A stretch of 28,338 nucleotides of DNA from the NCBI GenBank assembly GCA_905214955.1, contig CAJMON010000039.1, forward strand, positions 1-28,338. Reading direction: 5' to 3'. The notes beneath the pieces were generated by a model. That model made no database searches. It was not told where the DNA came from and saw only the letters and a list, made by a program, of their open reading frames with translations. Every line of letters begins with the position of its first letter. Position 1 is the stretch's first letter. A program made the position numbers and the translations under genes. This DNA comes from an uncultured bacterium. Lineage in GTDB: Bacteria > Bacillota > Clostridia > Lachnospirales > Lachnospiraceae. Below, one piece after another: positions 1-7,698 of this stretch.

Positions 1-1
1 A

Positions 2-28
2 TGTCATAGGAAACTTCGTCCTATGACA
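2..28. repeat. perfect 10-bp palindrome (hairpin)
   Basis: The arms at 2-11 and 19-28 are perfect inverted repeats around a 7-nt loop. The hairpin lies downstream of the minus-strand DUF4317 gene and is followed on the + strand by an A-run. It has no clear U-tract on either side, so a terminator role is unproven. It may belong to a GC-rich intergenic repeat covering most of 1-125. Confidence 0.5.
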
Positions 29-98
29 CAAAAAACGCTCCGCGGGATGCGCACTCGCGCGAAGAAGAAACATGTCGCAAGCGACCGCGCTCGGCGCG

Positions 99-124
99 AG
101 AATGTGCCAAGGCACATTCTTTCT
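99..124 (+). terminator. possible terminator hairpin (10-bp stem, 2-nt loop)
   Basis: The arms at 99-108 and 111-120 are perfectly complementary, and a short T-rich stretch follows on the + strand. This would suit a + strand gene left of the window. It is also downstream of the minus-strand DUF4317 stop at 175, where it could act as an RNA 3'-end stabiliser. The orientation is uncertain. Confidence 0.35.
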
Positions 125-174
125 TGTAGAAAATGATATCCAGTAAAGCAAAAACGCTCTGCCTGTGATATGAT

Positions 175-1398
175 TTATGCTTCCCAGGGAGCGGGTTCCA
201 CATCCGAAGAATCGTCTGTGCTGTCGGAACGAAGCAGCTCATCTGGAATTGTGTTTTCGCCAGCTGCTCCGGTGTGGACCTGAATGCCGTTGATCTGGAC
301 GTGGTCGTCTGCCGGAATCACAAAGCAGCGGCGGCCGTCAATGAGCTTGGTCTCAATGAGATCTGCACGTTCCGGATTGATGGTAATGACTACATCTGCG
401 GTTTTAATCTCAAATTTCCGGGTGTTGGCCACATTGGATATCATGATAGGCGCATCCGTGCCGTCAGAGCCGGTGCAGGCATCGTACTGGGCATCAAAAT
501 CTTCCAGCTTTTCGGCATCGGCACCGCTGGCGGCAAGGAGGGAGCGGACTTCCTGGCGGTCTAAGGCCAGGGGCTCCGGATCATCCTTTTTGGCTTCTGC
601 CAGCTCGGAAAGCTTTTCGTGGATAGTCTTTACGGTTTCAAAATCACAGTCATCTCCAAGAGTGCCCTCCACCAGGGCATTGAAGGTTTCTTTCTGATTC
701 TTGGCAGTCATGGGAAGGATGCAGCCAAGAACCTGGTCTACCAGATTGTCATGGAGCTCTTCTGGTTTTTTTGTATAGTAGAGCAGGCTGTGGATATCTG
801 TGCTGCGGTCATTGAAGGCAGGAAACAGAAAGCCAAGGTCAGGCAGCTCCACCAGCCAGTCCCGAATACGGTTCTGGAAACAGTTTTCTGAAGGATTGTA
901 GGCCAGTCCCGGTTTGGAAAGCTTCACCGGGCAGATGCAGCACTGAAGGTATTCAAAGACTTCATCAGAAGCATCAAACATTTCCAGGTTGTCAGAAGAT
1001 TTTCCTGGTACATCGTAAGCAGAATGAATCAGGAGAATCAGATAATTTTCTCCGTAGTCGTAGGACTGGATCACTTTGTCATAGAAGGCATCCAAAAGGG
1101 CATCGTCGGTAAGGCGGCTGGAGCGCAGGCGCATGAGAAATTCCTGGGTTCCACCGTAGGCTTCCGTGGCAAGGGGAAATTCCATATTTAAAAGAGTGCG
1201 TCCCAAGCTTCCAGAAAAAGTTTTCCGGAAAATCTCAAAGTATTTAAAAATTTCTTCTTCCGGGAGAGAAAGAAAAGCATCCTTGATCTGGGCAATTTTG
1301 TTTTTTTCACCGTCTACATAGCATCCGCACAGCCTGGTAATGGCGCAGTTGTCAGGGGTAAGCTGTTTCTTGATTTCACTGATTTCTTTCTTGTTCAT
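175..1398 (-). CDS. DUF4317 family protein
   Basis: A 407-residue protein of the DUF4317 family, which I recognise from its opening (MNKKEISEIKKQ) followed by an LCGCYVDGEKNK segment typical of these Firmicute proteins. The family has no established biochemical function. No signal peptide or membrane segment is visible. The middle is acidic and rich in aromatic residues, and the last 50 residues are Asp/Ser/Glu-rich. The frame stays open upstream to 1620, but I chose the ATG at 1396-1398: it starts the conserved domain, has a purine-rich site (GAAAGAGG) before it, and a promoter at 1445-1473 lies just upstream, so upstream codons would be untranscribed or in the promoter. It is transcribed divergently from the radical SAM gene and looks monocistronic. 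Confidence 0.88.
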   Translation of the reverse strand: MNKKEISEIKKQLTPDNCAITRLCGCYVDGEKNKIAQIKDAFLSLPEEEIFKYFEIFRKTFSGSLGRTLLNMEFPLATEAYGGTQEFLMRLRSSRLTDDALLDAFYDKVIQSYDYGENYLILLIHSAYDVPGKSSDNLEMFDASDEVFEYLQCCICPVKLSKPGLAYNPSENCFQNRIRDWLVELPDLGFLFPAFNDRSTDIHSLLYYTKKPEELHDNLVDQVLGCILPMTAKNQKETFNALVEGTLGDDCDFETVKTIHEKLSELAEAKKDDPEPLALDRQEVRSLLAASGADAEKLEDFDAQYDACTGSDGTDAPIMISNVANTRKFEIKTADVVITINPERADLIETKLIDGRRCFVIPADDHVQINGIQVHTGAAGENTIPDELLRSDSTDDSSDVEPAPWEA

Positions 1399-1444
1399 AT
1401 GTATAAATGACCTCTTTCCAAAATAAAATGTGATGAGTACCGCT

Positions 1445-1473
1445 ATTATAGCGTAAAAAATCCGGCAGGTAAA
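1445..1473 (-). promoter_or_regulatory. promoter of the DUF4317 gene
   Basis: On the minus strand a -35 TTTACC (plus positions 1468-1473) is separated by 17 nt from a perfect -10 TATAAT (1445-1450). The start codon is about 47 nt beyond the -10. Confidence 0.7.
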
Positions 1474-1479
1474 GGATGG

Positions 1480-1540
1480 CAGGTACAAAACGGTACATTT
1501 GTCCAAAAATCGGACACAACCTGTCTTTTGTCTGTACCTG
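1480..1540. repeat. cluster of inverted repeats upstream of the DUF4317 promoter
   Basis: CAGGTACA at 1480-1487 is the reverse complement of TGTACCTG at 1533-1540. Between them lie a TGTCC/GGACA pair and a short GTAC/GTAC pair. The cluster abuts the -35 box of the minus-strand promoter, so it could be an operator between the divergent promoters. No regulator is assigned. Confidence 0.35.
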
Positions 1541-1588
1541 TCGAATAAGTGAAAGGTTAAAATAAGCACAGAGCAAAGCAGATCGTTG

Positions 1589-1617
1589 TTATCATAGACG
1601 ATCATAGGTATTATAAT
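1589..1617 (+). promoter_or_regulatory. promoter of the radical SAM-asnB region
   Basis: TTATCA (1589-1594), 17 nt, then TATAAT (1612-1617). Transcription would start near 1624, so the MITE at 1649-1790 lies inside the 5' leader of the radical SAM gene. Removing the element and one target copy (150 bp) would leave a leader of about 46 nt, a normal length. Confidence 0.6.
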
Positions 1618-1648
1618 CACAGAATACTGGCAGATATGAAAAACAAAG

Positions 1649-1790
1649 GTAACTGTTCAGAGCCAACCTCCAAAATGCTACGCATTTCGTCGGTGTGGCG
1701 TATCCGCCAAATAAAATTTCAAAAACAGTCTTAAAAATGCAAACATTTTACACCTGTTTTATGAAATTTTGCTTGGCTCTGAACAGTTAC
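1649..1790. mobile_element. 142-bp MITE-like element with 8-bp target duplication
   Basis: The 18-bp termini at 1649-1666 and 1773-1790 are perfect inverted repeats beginning GTAACTGTTCAG. The element is flanked by the identical octamer AAACAAAG at 1641-1648 and 1791-1798, a target-site duplication. Inside, a second long inverted repeat (1713-1728 with 1754-1770) encloses an AAAATG/CATTTT hairpin, and a TGGCG/CGCCA hairpin lies near 1696-1709. It holds no coding frame. Ends beginning GTAA plus an 8-bp duplication are features of the IS66 family, so a non-autonomous IS66-type derivative is my inference. The right duplication is 7 nt from the Shine-Dalgarno region of the radical SAM gene. Confidence 0.85.
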
Positions 1791-1819
1791 AAACAAAGAA
1801 AGAAAAAGGAGAAAGTTAC

Positions 1820-3319
1820 ATGGCTTCATTCGTTGAAAATGCGCAGCACAAAGTAGAAAGAAAAGCTTTTGAGATAATGGTCAATGGTATCGTTGGCAAG
1901 CTGACAAAGACAGACGATATCACAAAAAGACAGGAAACATTTCTTGATCTGATTGACAAGGCAGAGGCTTTCTGGGGAGAAGGCACAGATAAGGCAGCAC
2001 TGGATAAGGTTCGGGAATATGTAAAGAATCCGGAGAACAGATGGGTGAAGTTTATAAATCGTGTTCTGGATGAGACAAATCCAAACTATGCGAAGAAATT
2101 CCTCCTGAATTTAGGATATGAAGCATTTTTCCGTGGAACAAAGACAATCCGGGCAAACCGTGAGAAATACAACTGCAACATCCCCTGGCTGATTTTGTTT
2201 GATCCGACAGACGCATGTAACATGCACTGTGTAGGATGCTGGTCTGGCACATACGGCCACAAGAACAACATGTCATACGAAGACATGGATAAGATTGTTA
2301 CACAGGGTAAGGAACTTGGAACATATCTTTACTTTATGACAGGTGGAGAACCGACTGTCCGTAAGAAGGATATTTTAAAACTTGCGGAAAAGCATAACGA
2401 CTGCATGTTTGGTCTTTTTTCAAACTCGACTCTGATTGATGATGAGTTATGCCAAAAGATTGTAGAACTTGGAAATATTACATTCCTTCTTTCTATTGAA
2501 GGGACACCGGAAACAAACGACAGCCGCCGCGGTAACGGACATTATGAAGCAGTTATGAAGGCAATGGATCTTTTGAAGAAATACGGCATTGTATTCGGTA
2601 CTTCAATCTGTTATACCAGAGCCAATGTAGAGGCAGTTACCGATGAAAAATTCTTACGTTTCATCGCTGACAAGGGCGCACGTTTTGGATTCTACTTCCA
2701 TTATATGCCAGTAGGACAGAACGCAGCTCCGGAACTGATGCCTACCCTGGAACAGCGTGAAGAGATCATCAAAAAGATCCGCTGGGTTCGTACCGGAGAC
2801 AATGATATCGGATTTTTCCCAATGGATTTCCAGAACGACGGAGAATTTGTGGGTGGATGTATTGCCGGCGGACGGAACTATTTCCACATCAATGCACAGG
2901 GAGATGCAGAACCCTGCGTATTTATCCACTTCTCAGACTCGAACATCCATGATAAGTCCATCCTTGAGATGCTGCAGAGTCCGCTGTTTAAGGCATACCA
3001 TGAAGGACAGCCGTTTAACAGAAACCATCTGCGTCCATGCCCGATGCTTGAAAATCCACAGCTCTTAAGAGAAATGGTAAAAAAGACAGGGGCTAAGGGA
3101 ACCAATGCAGAAGCGGAGGAGACCGTTGAGCATCTTTGTGCGAAGTGCGATCACTATGCCGAAGAGTGGGGACCTGTTGCAGACCGTATCTGGGCAGAGC
3201 AGAAGCATAAGAAACCCTCTTATGAAAATTACACAGAAGAAAAAAGAGAACATCCGGAACTTGCCGCATTCAAACATGCGGATGGATCGAATGGACTGAG
3301 AGATGAGGACATTCAGTAA
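1820..3319 (+). CDS. radical SAM protein with C-terminal cysteine-rich (SPASM-like) region
   Basis: A 499-residue radical SAM enzyme. The CxxxCxxC cluster motif is C133, C137 and C140 (CNMHCVGC), followed by TGGEP, which binds the SAM amino group. The N-terminal 110 residues are helical and not part of the barrel. The C-terminal third has further cysteines (CIAGG, AEPCVF, CPML, LCAKCD), consistent with an auxiliary Fe-S cluster. The start ATG at 1820 has AAAAGGAGA ahead of it. An in-frame TTG at 1769 lies inside the MITE and is rejected. The asnB gene starts about 100 nt downstream behind its own weak promoter. The substrate is unknown. Members with a similar N-terminal layout have been linked to lipid chemistry such as membrane-spanning lipid synthesis, but I cannot place this one there from sequence alone. 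Confidence 0.85.
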   Translation: MASFVENAQHKVERKAFEIMVNGIVGKLTKTDDITKRQETFLDLIDKAEAFWGEGTDKAALDKVREYVKNPENRWVKFINRVLDETNPNYAKKFLLNLGYEAFFRGTKTIRANREKYNCNIPWLILFDPTDACNMHCVGCWSGTYGHKNNMSYEDMDKIVTQGKELGTYLYFMTGGEPTVRKKDILKLAEKHNDCMFGLFSNSTLIDDELCQKIVELGNITFLLSIEGTPETNDSRRGNGHYEAVMKAMDLLKKYGIVFGTSICYTRANVEAVTDEKFLRFIADKGARFGFYFHYMPVGQNAAPELMPTLEQREEIIKKIRWVRTGDNDIGFFPMDFQNDGEFVGGCIAGGRNYFHINAQGDAEPCVFIHFSDSNIHDKSILEMLQSPLFKAYHEGQPFNRNHLRPCPMLENPQLLREMVKKTGAKGTNAEAEETVEHLCAKCDHYAEEWGPVADRIWAEQKHKKPSYENYTEEKREHPELAAFKHADGSNGLRDEDIQ

Positions 3320-3346
3320 TTCCAAAATCTTAAGGAAATCTTCCCC

Positions 3347-3375
3347 TTTTCATTTGGAATATTCTATGTTACACT
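3347..3375 (+). promoter_or_regulatory. possible promoter of asnB
   Basis: TTTTCA (3347-3352), 17 nt, TACACT (3370-3375) in the context ATGTTACACT, similar to other -10 regions in the window (ATGTTATACT, ATGGTATACT). Each box matches consensus at 4 of 6. A weak TTCCAAA/TTTGGAA inverted repeat precedes it, and no strong terminator separates it from the radical SAM gene. Confidence 0.45.
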
Positions 3376-3421
3376 ATAGCTGTTGTGTGAAAGGCTGAAT
3401 GACAAAGGAGAAGTTATAAAT

Positions 3422-5251
3422 ATGTGTGGATTTGCGGGATTTGTATCAGTGACAGGGGAACGCGCACCGGAAGATGTCCTGATACGGATGACGGAAAAAA
3501 TCGCCAAACGGGGACCGGATGATTCCGGTGAATATTTTGATAAATATGCTGGATTCGGTTTCCGCAGGCTGAGTATCGTAGGCCTTGGAAATGGCCACCA
3601 GCCAATGGAAAACGAGACCAATGACATGGTTCTGGTATACAATGGCGAAGTATACAATTACCAGGAACTGAAAACAAGCTTAGAGGCAAAGGGCCACGTA
3701 TTCAAGACTGATACAGACTCAGAAGTTGTTCTTCACGGATACGAAGAGTACGGTCCGGATGTGTGCAACCACCTGCGTGGTATGTTTGCATTTGCCATCT
3801 GGGACAAAAAGAAAAAAGAAGTCTTCCTTGGAAGAGACGTTTTCGGTATCAAACCACTGTTTTACAGCATTATCGGAGACACTCTGGTATTTGCATCAGA
3901 GATCAAAGCGATTCTGGCATATCCAGGTTACAAAAAGCAGTTTAATGAGGAGACTCTGGGGTATTATCTTTCTTTCCAGTTCAATCCTCTGGAAGAGACC
4001 TTCTTTAAAGGCATCTACCAGTTGCTTCCGGCACATTCTCTGAAATGGGACGGAAAAAAGAAAGATATTACCAGGTACTGGCGGGTTCAGTATCGTCCGG
4101 ACGAACATCTGGATGAGAAAGCAACCATGAAAGAGTTAGAAGACGTGATGCTGGATTCTGTGGAAAAACACAAACTCAGCGATGTGGAGATCGGCTCTTT
4201 CTTATCCGGCGGTATCGATTCTTCCTTCCTGGCAGCCGCCAGCAAGGTGCCAAAGACTTTCAGCGTTGGCTTTGAGGACAGCAAGTACAGCGAGATTCCT
4301 CTGGCAAAGAAGCTCTGCGAAGAGAAAGGCATGGAGAATTACTCCAAGACCATTACAGACAAGGAATTCTGGGATGCCGTACCAATCATCAGCTATTATC
4401 TGGATGAGCCGGTGGCAGACCCCTCCATCATTCCGCTGTATTATCTGTGCCAGCTGGCTTCCAAGTACGTAAAGGTTGTGTATTCCGGAGAAGGTTCCGA
4501 TGAGATCTTCGGTGGATACAACATTTATCAGACTCATTATAGCCTGGAACCGGTACAGTGGATTCCGTTCCCACTGCGCAAAGGTGTGCGCAAGGTGATG
4601 GAAGCACTTCCCTTCTCCTTCAAAGGAAAAGAATATCTGATCCGTGCAGGAGAGACGGTGGAAGAGCGTTTCATTGGAAATGCCTACATTTACAAGCCAA
4701 AGGAAGCAAAGAAGATCTTAAACAACAAGAATCTTCCATGTTCTCCCCAGGCTGTGACCGCTCCGTTCTATAAGGAAGTGGAAGGCTTTGACGAAGTAAC
4801 CAAGATGCAGTACATTGATATGAACTTCTGGTTAAGAGGGGATATCCTCCGGAAATCTGACCATATGAGTATGGCCAACTCCCTGGAAGTGCGTGTACCG
4901 TTCCTTGACAGAAAGGTTGCTGAGGAAGCATTTAAGTTCCCGTTGAAGTTCCGTGTGACACCTCACGAGACCAAGAGCCTGTTCCGCCATATGGCAGAGA
5001 AGTACCTGCCGAAGGAAAATGCAGACAGAAGAAAGCTTGGATTCCCGGTACCCATCCGGAAATGGCTGCGTGAGGATACATACTACAACAAAGTCTATGC
5101 GGTGCTGACATCCGATGCAGGAAAGAAATTCTTCAATCAGAAAGAGCTGACAGGCCTTCTGCAAGCCCATAAAGAGGGAAAGAAAGACAATTCCCGGAAG
5201 ATATGGACGGTATATATGTTCCTGATCTGGTATCAGGCAAATTTTGAGTAA
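3422..5251 (+). CDS. asnB: glutamine-hydrolysing asparagine synthetase-type amidotransferase
   Basis: A 609-residue class II glutamine amidotransferase fused to an ATP-pyrophosphatase synthetase domain. The start at 3422 puts the catalytic cysteine at residue 2 (MCGFAGF), preceded by AAAGGAG. The glutaminase domain covers about residues 2-210 (RGPDDSG and YNGEVYNY motifs). The PP-loop SGGIDSS begins near residue 262, and GEGSDEIFGGY follows near 360. Family chemistry is Gln + ATP + an acid to an amide, by default aspartate to asparagine. Some Firmicute and actinobacterial AsnB/LtsA relatives instead amidate meso-diaminopimelate in peptidoglycan precursors, and sequence alone does not separate the two. 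Its pairing with a radical SAM gene is suggestive of a specialised acceptor. A strong terminator follows. Confidence 0.93.
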   Translation: MCGFAGFVSVTGERAPEDVLIRMTEKIAKRGPDDSGEYFDKYAGFGFRRLSIVGLGNGHQPMENETNDMVLVYNGEVYNYQELKTSLEAKGHVFKTDTDSEVVLHGYEEYGPDVCNHLRGMFAFAIWDKKKKEVFLGRDVFGIKPLFYSIIGDTLVFASEIKAILAYPGYKKQFNEETLGYYLSFQFNPLEETFFKGIYQLLPAHSLKWDGKKKDITRYWRVQYRPDEHLDEKATMKELEDVMLDSVEKHKLSDVEIGSFLSGGIDSSFLAAASKVPKTFSVGFEDSKYSEIPLAKKLCEEKGMENYSKTITDKEFWDAVPIISYYLDEPVADPSIIPLYYLCQLASKYVKVVYSGEGSDEIFGGYNIYQTHYSLEPVQWIPFPLRKGVRKVMEALPFSFKGKEYLIRAGETVEERFIGNAYIYKPKEAKKILNNKNLPCSPQAVTAPFYKEVEGFDEVTKMQYIDMNFWLRGDILRKSDHMSMANSLEVRVPFLDRKVAEEAFKFPLKFRVTPHETKSLFRHMAEKYLPKENADRRKLGFPVPIRKWLREDTYYNKVYAVLTSDAGKKFFNQKELTGLLQAHKEGKKDNSRKIWTVYMFLIWYQANFE

Positions 5252-5274
5252 GACCGTTTGAAAAGCAAACGACT

Positions 5275-5311
5275 GCCCGGACAGAGTCTTCTGACTTTGC
5301 CGGGCTTTTTT
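5275..5311 (+). terminator. Rho-independent terminator of asnB
   Basis: GCCCGG (5275-5280) pairs with CCGGGC (5300-5305), and seven T residues follow. A second small hairpin (CGTTTG/CAAACG, 5255-5271) lies between the stop codon and the terminator. Confidence 0.9.
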
Positions 5312-5314
5312 GCG

Positions 5315-5342
5315 TGCATAATCAGAGCAGATATGTTATACT
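5315..5342 (+). promoter_or_regulatory. extended -10 promoter of the FHA-glycosyltransferase-plsY-topB operon
   Basis: The -10 is TATACT (5337-5342) within ATATGTTATACT. The -35 is poor (TGCATA, 5315-5320, 16-nt spacer). Transcription would start at the left arm of the palindromic element at 5345. Confidence 0.5.
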
Positions 5343-5344
5343 GA

Positions 5345-5446
5345 ATGATGCCAGAATTGCGGGGTGCTGTGTGCCAGTGGCACACGTTCAGCACCAACCG
5401 GAGTGGATACGGAGATGCGGAGCACGAAGCAATTCGTGGGCATCAT
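5345..5446. repeat. structured palindromic element, copy 1
   Basis: The outer arms (5345-5360 and 5429-5446) form an imperfect inverted repeat with ends ATGATGCC and GGCATCAT. Inside are GGTGCTG (5363-5369) with CAGCACC (5389-5395), enclosing TGTGCC/GGCACA (5370-5384). At the right end CACGAA-GCAA-TTCGTG (5423-5438) forms its own hairpin. Read on the minus strand, the first 35 or so bases align with the start of the element at 23522-23691. It lies in the 5' leader of the FHA gene. No terminal target duplication is evident. Confidence 0.6.
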
Positions 5447-5490
5447 AGAATGTCGAAGCAAAAAGATAAAACATACATTGGAGGAGATCC

Positions 5491-6546
5491 ATGAAAGGAA
5501 AAGAATTATTTAATGTATTGCTGTTATGCTGCTGCCTGCTGATCCTGTCAGGCTCTTTTCTGCCTTACATATCCGTGAATTTCCCGGATACCAATGCAGG
5601 GTGGGGAGCGCGCAGCGTGATTCAGGAGCAGCTTCCGGAGATGTTTGAAGAGGACGGAACATTTCAGGCGGCTGCCGTGGATCTGATTTCGGATATGCAG
5701 ACCAAGAATAAGCTGGGGATGGTCAAATGGTGGTTTATTGTGACCCTGTTTCTGAATCTGGTGTGTGTACTCAGCCTTCTGATGGAAAACAATGGAAAAT
5801 ATGTCCTGATTCTGATTCTGGATCTGGTGCAGGCAGGCCTATGGGCAGCGGGTGTCTTTGTGGTTCTGCCTTGGGCGCTGGTACGCTACAGCCAGATTGC
5901 AGTGACTGCATATGCAGGAAACAGCTTTTTCGGTTTGATTTCCAGTGCAGAAATGGCGGAGCTGATGAAGCTTTTCCTGAAAGGAATGAGAATTGGATAC
6001 TGGATGCCCTATGGAATGGCTGGTGTGTCTGTGATTCTATGCATCATTGCACTCATCAAAAAGCCAAAATCCATGCAGGAGCTGCGGGAAGAAGAGCTGA
6101 TGCAGGCAGAGACGAAAGCTTATGCAGAGGGTGGACAGATGCAGCAGGAGCCGGTAGAAAATCCGGTGGGAGAACCTGAAAAACCTGCATGGGATATGGA
6201 TAGAATCGAAGAAAACCAGACCGAAAGAATACAGCTTCCACTTCCTGGTATTACCTGTGTGGCAGGCCCTTACCAGGGAAGCCATGCGCCCATGGAATTT
6301 GACGAGGAAGTGATTGTGGGCAATGATGAAAATGCCTGCAGCCTGGTGATTGTTTCAGACAGAGTGAGCCCGGTGCACTGCCATGTCCGCTTTAATGTGG
6401 AACGGAACGAGTATTCCGTGATGAGCACTTCTGTGGAGGGAACCTTTGTCAACGGCTACCGCATGGCGGATGACCAGTGGCTGCCACTTCAGAGAGGAGC
6501 CTGCATCCGGCTTGGAAGAGATGAAAATGTATTGAGACTGGATTAA
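5491..6546 (+). CDS. four-TM membrane protein with C-terminal cytoplasmic FHA domain
   Basis: A 351-residue protein. Hydrophobic segments at about 7-27, 79-98, 104-131 and 172-190 predict four membrane helices, followed by a Glu/Gln/Pro-rich linker (about 195-250) and a forkhead-associated domain (about 265-351). FHA domains bind phosphothreonine. The SxxH (SPVH, 293-296) and VNG (320-322) motifs are present, but the usual GR near the start reads VGN (276-278), so phosphopeptide binding may be altered. The ATG at 5491 follows GGAGGAG. It is 18 nt upstream of the glycosyltransferase gene and probably first in the operon. It may tether or regulate envelope-lipid enzymes in response to Ser/Thr kinase signalling. 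That role is inferred, and no kinase gene is in the window. Confidence 0.8.
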   Translation: MKGKELFNVLLLCCCLLILSGSFLPYISVNFPDTNAGWGARSVIQEQLPEMFEEDGTFQAAAVDLISDMQTKNKLGMVKWWFIVTLFLNLVCVLSLLMENNGKYVLILILDLVQAGLWAAGVFVVLPWALVRYSQIAVTAYAGNSFFGLISSAEMAELMKLFLKGMRIGYWMPYGMAGVSVILCIIALIKKPKSMQELREEELMQAETKAYAEGGQMQQEPVENPVGEPEKPAWDMDRIEENQTERIQLPLPGITCVAGPYQGSHAPMEFDEEVIVGNDENACSLVIVSDRVSPVHCHVRFNVERNEYSVMSTSVEGTFVNGYRMADDQWLPLQRGACIRLGRDENVLRLD

Positions 6547-6564
6547 GAAAAAGGGGGGTGGAGA

Positions 6565-7698
6565 ATGCACGTACTGATTTTATCCTGCAGTACCGGAGGC
6601 GGTCACAATGCAGCAGGAGCAGCCATGAAGGAAGCCTTGGAAGCGGCAGGCCACCAGGCAGTGCTGCTGCACTATATGGATCTGGCAGGGAAAAAAGTGG
6701 CGGACACGGTGGACAATACCTACCTAAAGATGGTAAAACGTTCCCCCAAAATGTTCGGAGCGCTTTATAAAGCAGGGATTTTTATCAGTTCTTCCAGACG
6801 GCGTTCCCCGGTGTATTACGCCAATGCAGCCATGGGAAAATATCTGAAAGCTTATCTGGAGGAGCATCCCGTGGATTATGTGGTTATGACCCATCTGTAT
6901 GCTGCAGAGACCCTGACCTACTTAAAAAAGCAGATGAAACTTCCGCCCAATCTTGTGATTGCTACGGATTATACCTGCATTCCCTTCTGGGAGGAGACCG
7001 CCTGCGAAGCCTATATGCTTCCCCACAAAGATCTGGTGGAAGAATATGTCCTGCGGGGCATGGAACGGGAGATTCTGCATCCTATGGGAATTCCGGTGTC
7101 CGGAAAGTTTTTGGAAGCTTCTGAAAAACGGGAGTCCAAAGAAGAGCGTAACAAGATAAAAGAGGAGCTTGGGCTTGCTAAAGACAAGAGGGTTCTTCTT
7201 ATGATGGGAGGCAGCATGGGATTTGGCAGGATCGCAGGACTTGCACGCCTGGTCCGTGGCCAGATGAAAGAAAATGAATTTCTTGCCGTGATCTGCGGAA
7301 GCAACCAGAAAATGGAAGAACTTCTGAAAAAAGAGTATGCATCCGATGACCGGGTTTTCATTATTGGAAAAACCAGCCGTGTGGCAGACTATATGGCGGT
7401 GAGTGATCTGGTGTATACCAAACCCGGCGGCCTGACATCTACGGAGGCGGCAGCGGCCAGATGTCCGTTGGTGCACACCGATCCCATTCCAGGCTGTGAG
7501 ACCAAAAACCGGCAGTTTTTCCTGGAGCGGGGTATGTGTCTCACCGGAGAGACCCTGGAAGAACAGGCAGAGGCAGGAAGAAGGCTGCTGGATGATGCGA
7601 AGCTTGCATATGCCATGCAGCAGGCCCAGGCAGAACATGTGGATGCCAGGGCGGCCGGACAAATTGTGACGTGGATGGAAGAAAGGATCAGAGAGTGA
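6565..7698 (+). CDS. UgtP/MGDG-synthase-like diacylglycerol glycosyltransferase
   Basis: A 377-residue GT28-type glycosyltransferase. The N-terminal MGDG-synthase domain opens with a glycine-rich acceptor-side loop, STGGGH (9-14). The C-terminal nucleotide-sugar domain contains MMGGSMG (213-219) and TKPGGLTSTE (285-294), the donor-binding signature. The best-known relatives (UgtP/YpfP, MGD synthases) transfer glucose or galactose from UDP-sugar to diacylglycerol, making glycolipids and lipoteichoic acid anchors; some distant relatives differ in acceptor. It is peripheral, with no signal peptide. The start ATG at 6565 follows a G-rich Shine-Dalgarno. Its TGA overlaps the GTG start of the plsY-like gene, indicating translational coupling with another lipid enzyme. 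Confidence 0.87.
   Translation: MHVLILSCSTGGGHNAAGAAMKEALEAAGHQAVLLHYMDLAGKKVADTVDNTYLKMVKRSPKMFGALYKAGIFISSSRRRSPVYYANAAMGKYLKAYLEEHPVDYVVMTHLYAAETLTYLKKQMKLPPNLVIATDYTCIPFWEETACEAYMLPHKDLVEEYVLRGMEREILHPMGIPVSGKFLEASEKRESKEERNKIKEELGLAKDKRVLLMMGGSMGFGRIAGLARLVRGQMKENEFLAVICGSNQKMEELLKKEYASDDRVFIIGKTSRVADYMAVSDLVYTKPGGLTSTEAAAARCPLVHTDPIPGCETKNRQFFLERGMCLTGETLEEQAEAGRRLLDDAKLAYAMQQAQAEHVDARAAGQIVTWMEERIRE

Noticed and set aside
1399..1620. N-terminal extension of the DUF4317 protein
   Set aside because: It runs through a consensus promoter and operator-like repeats; the conserved domain begins at the ATG at 1398.
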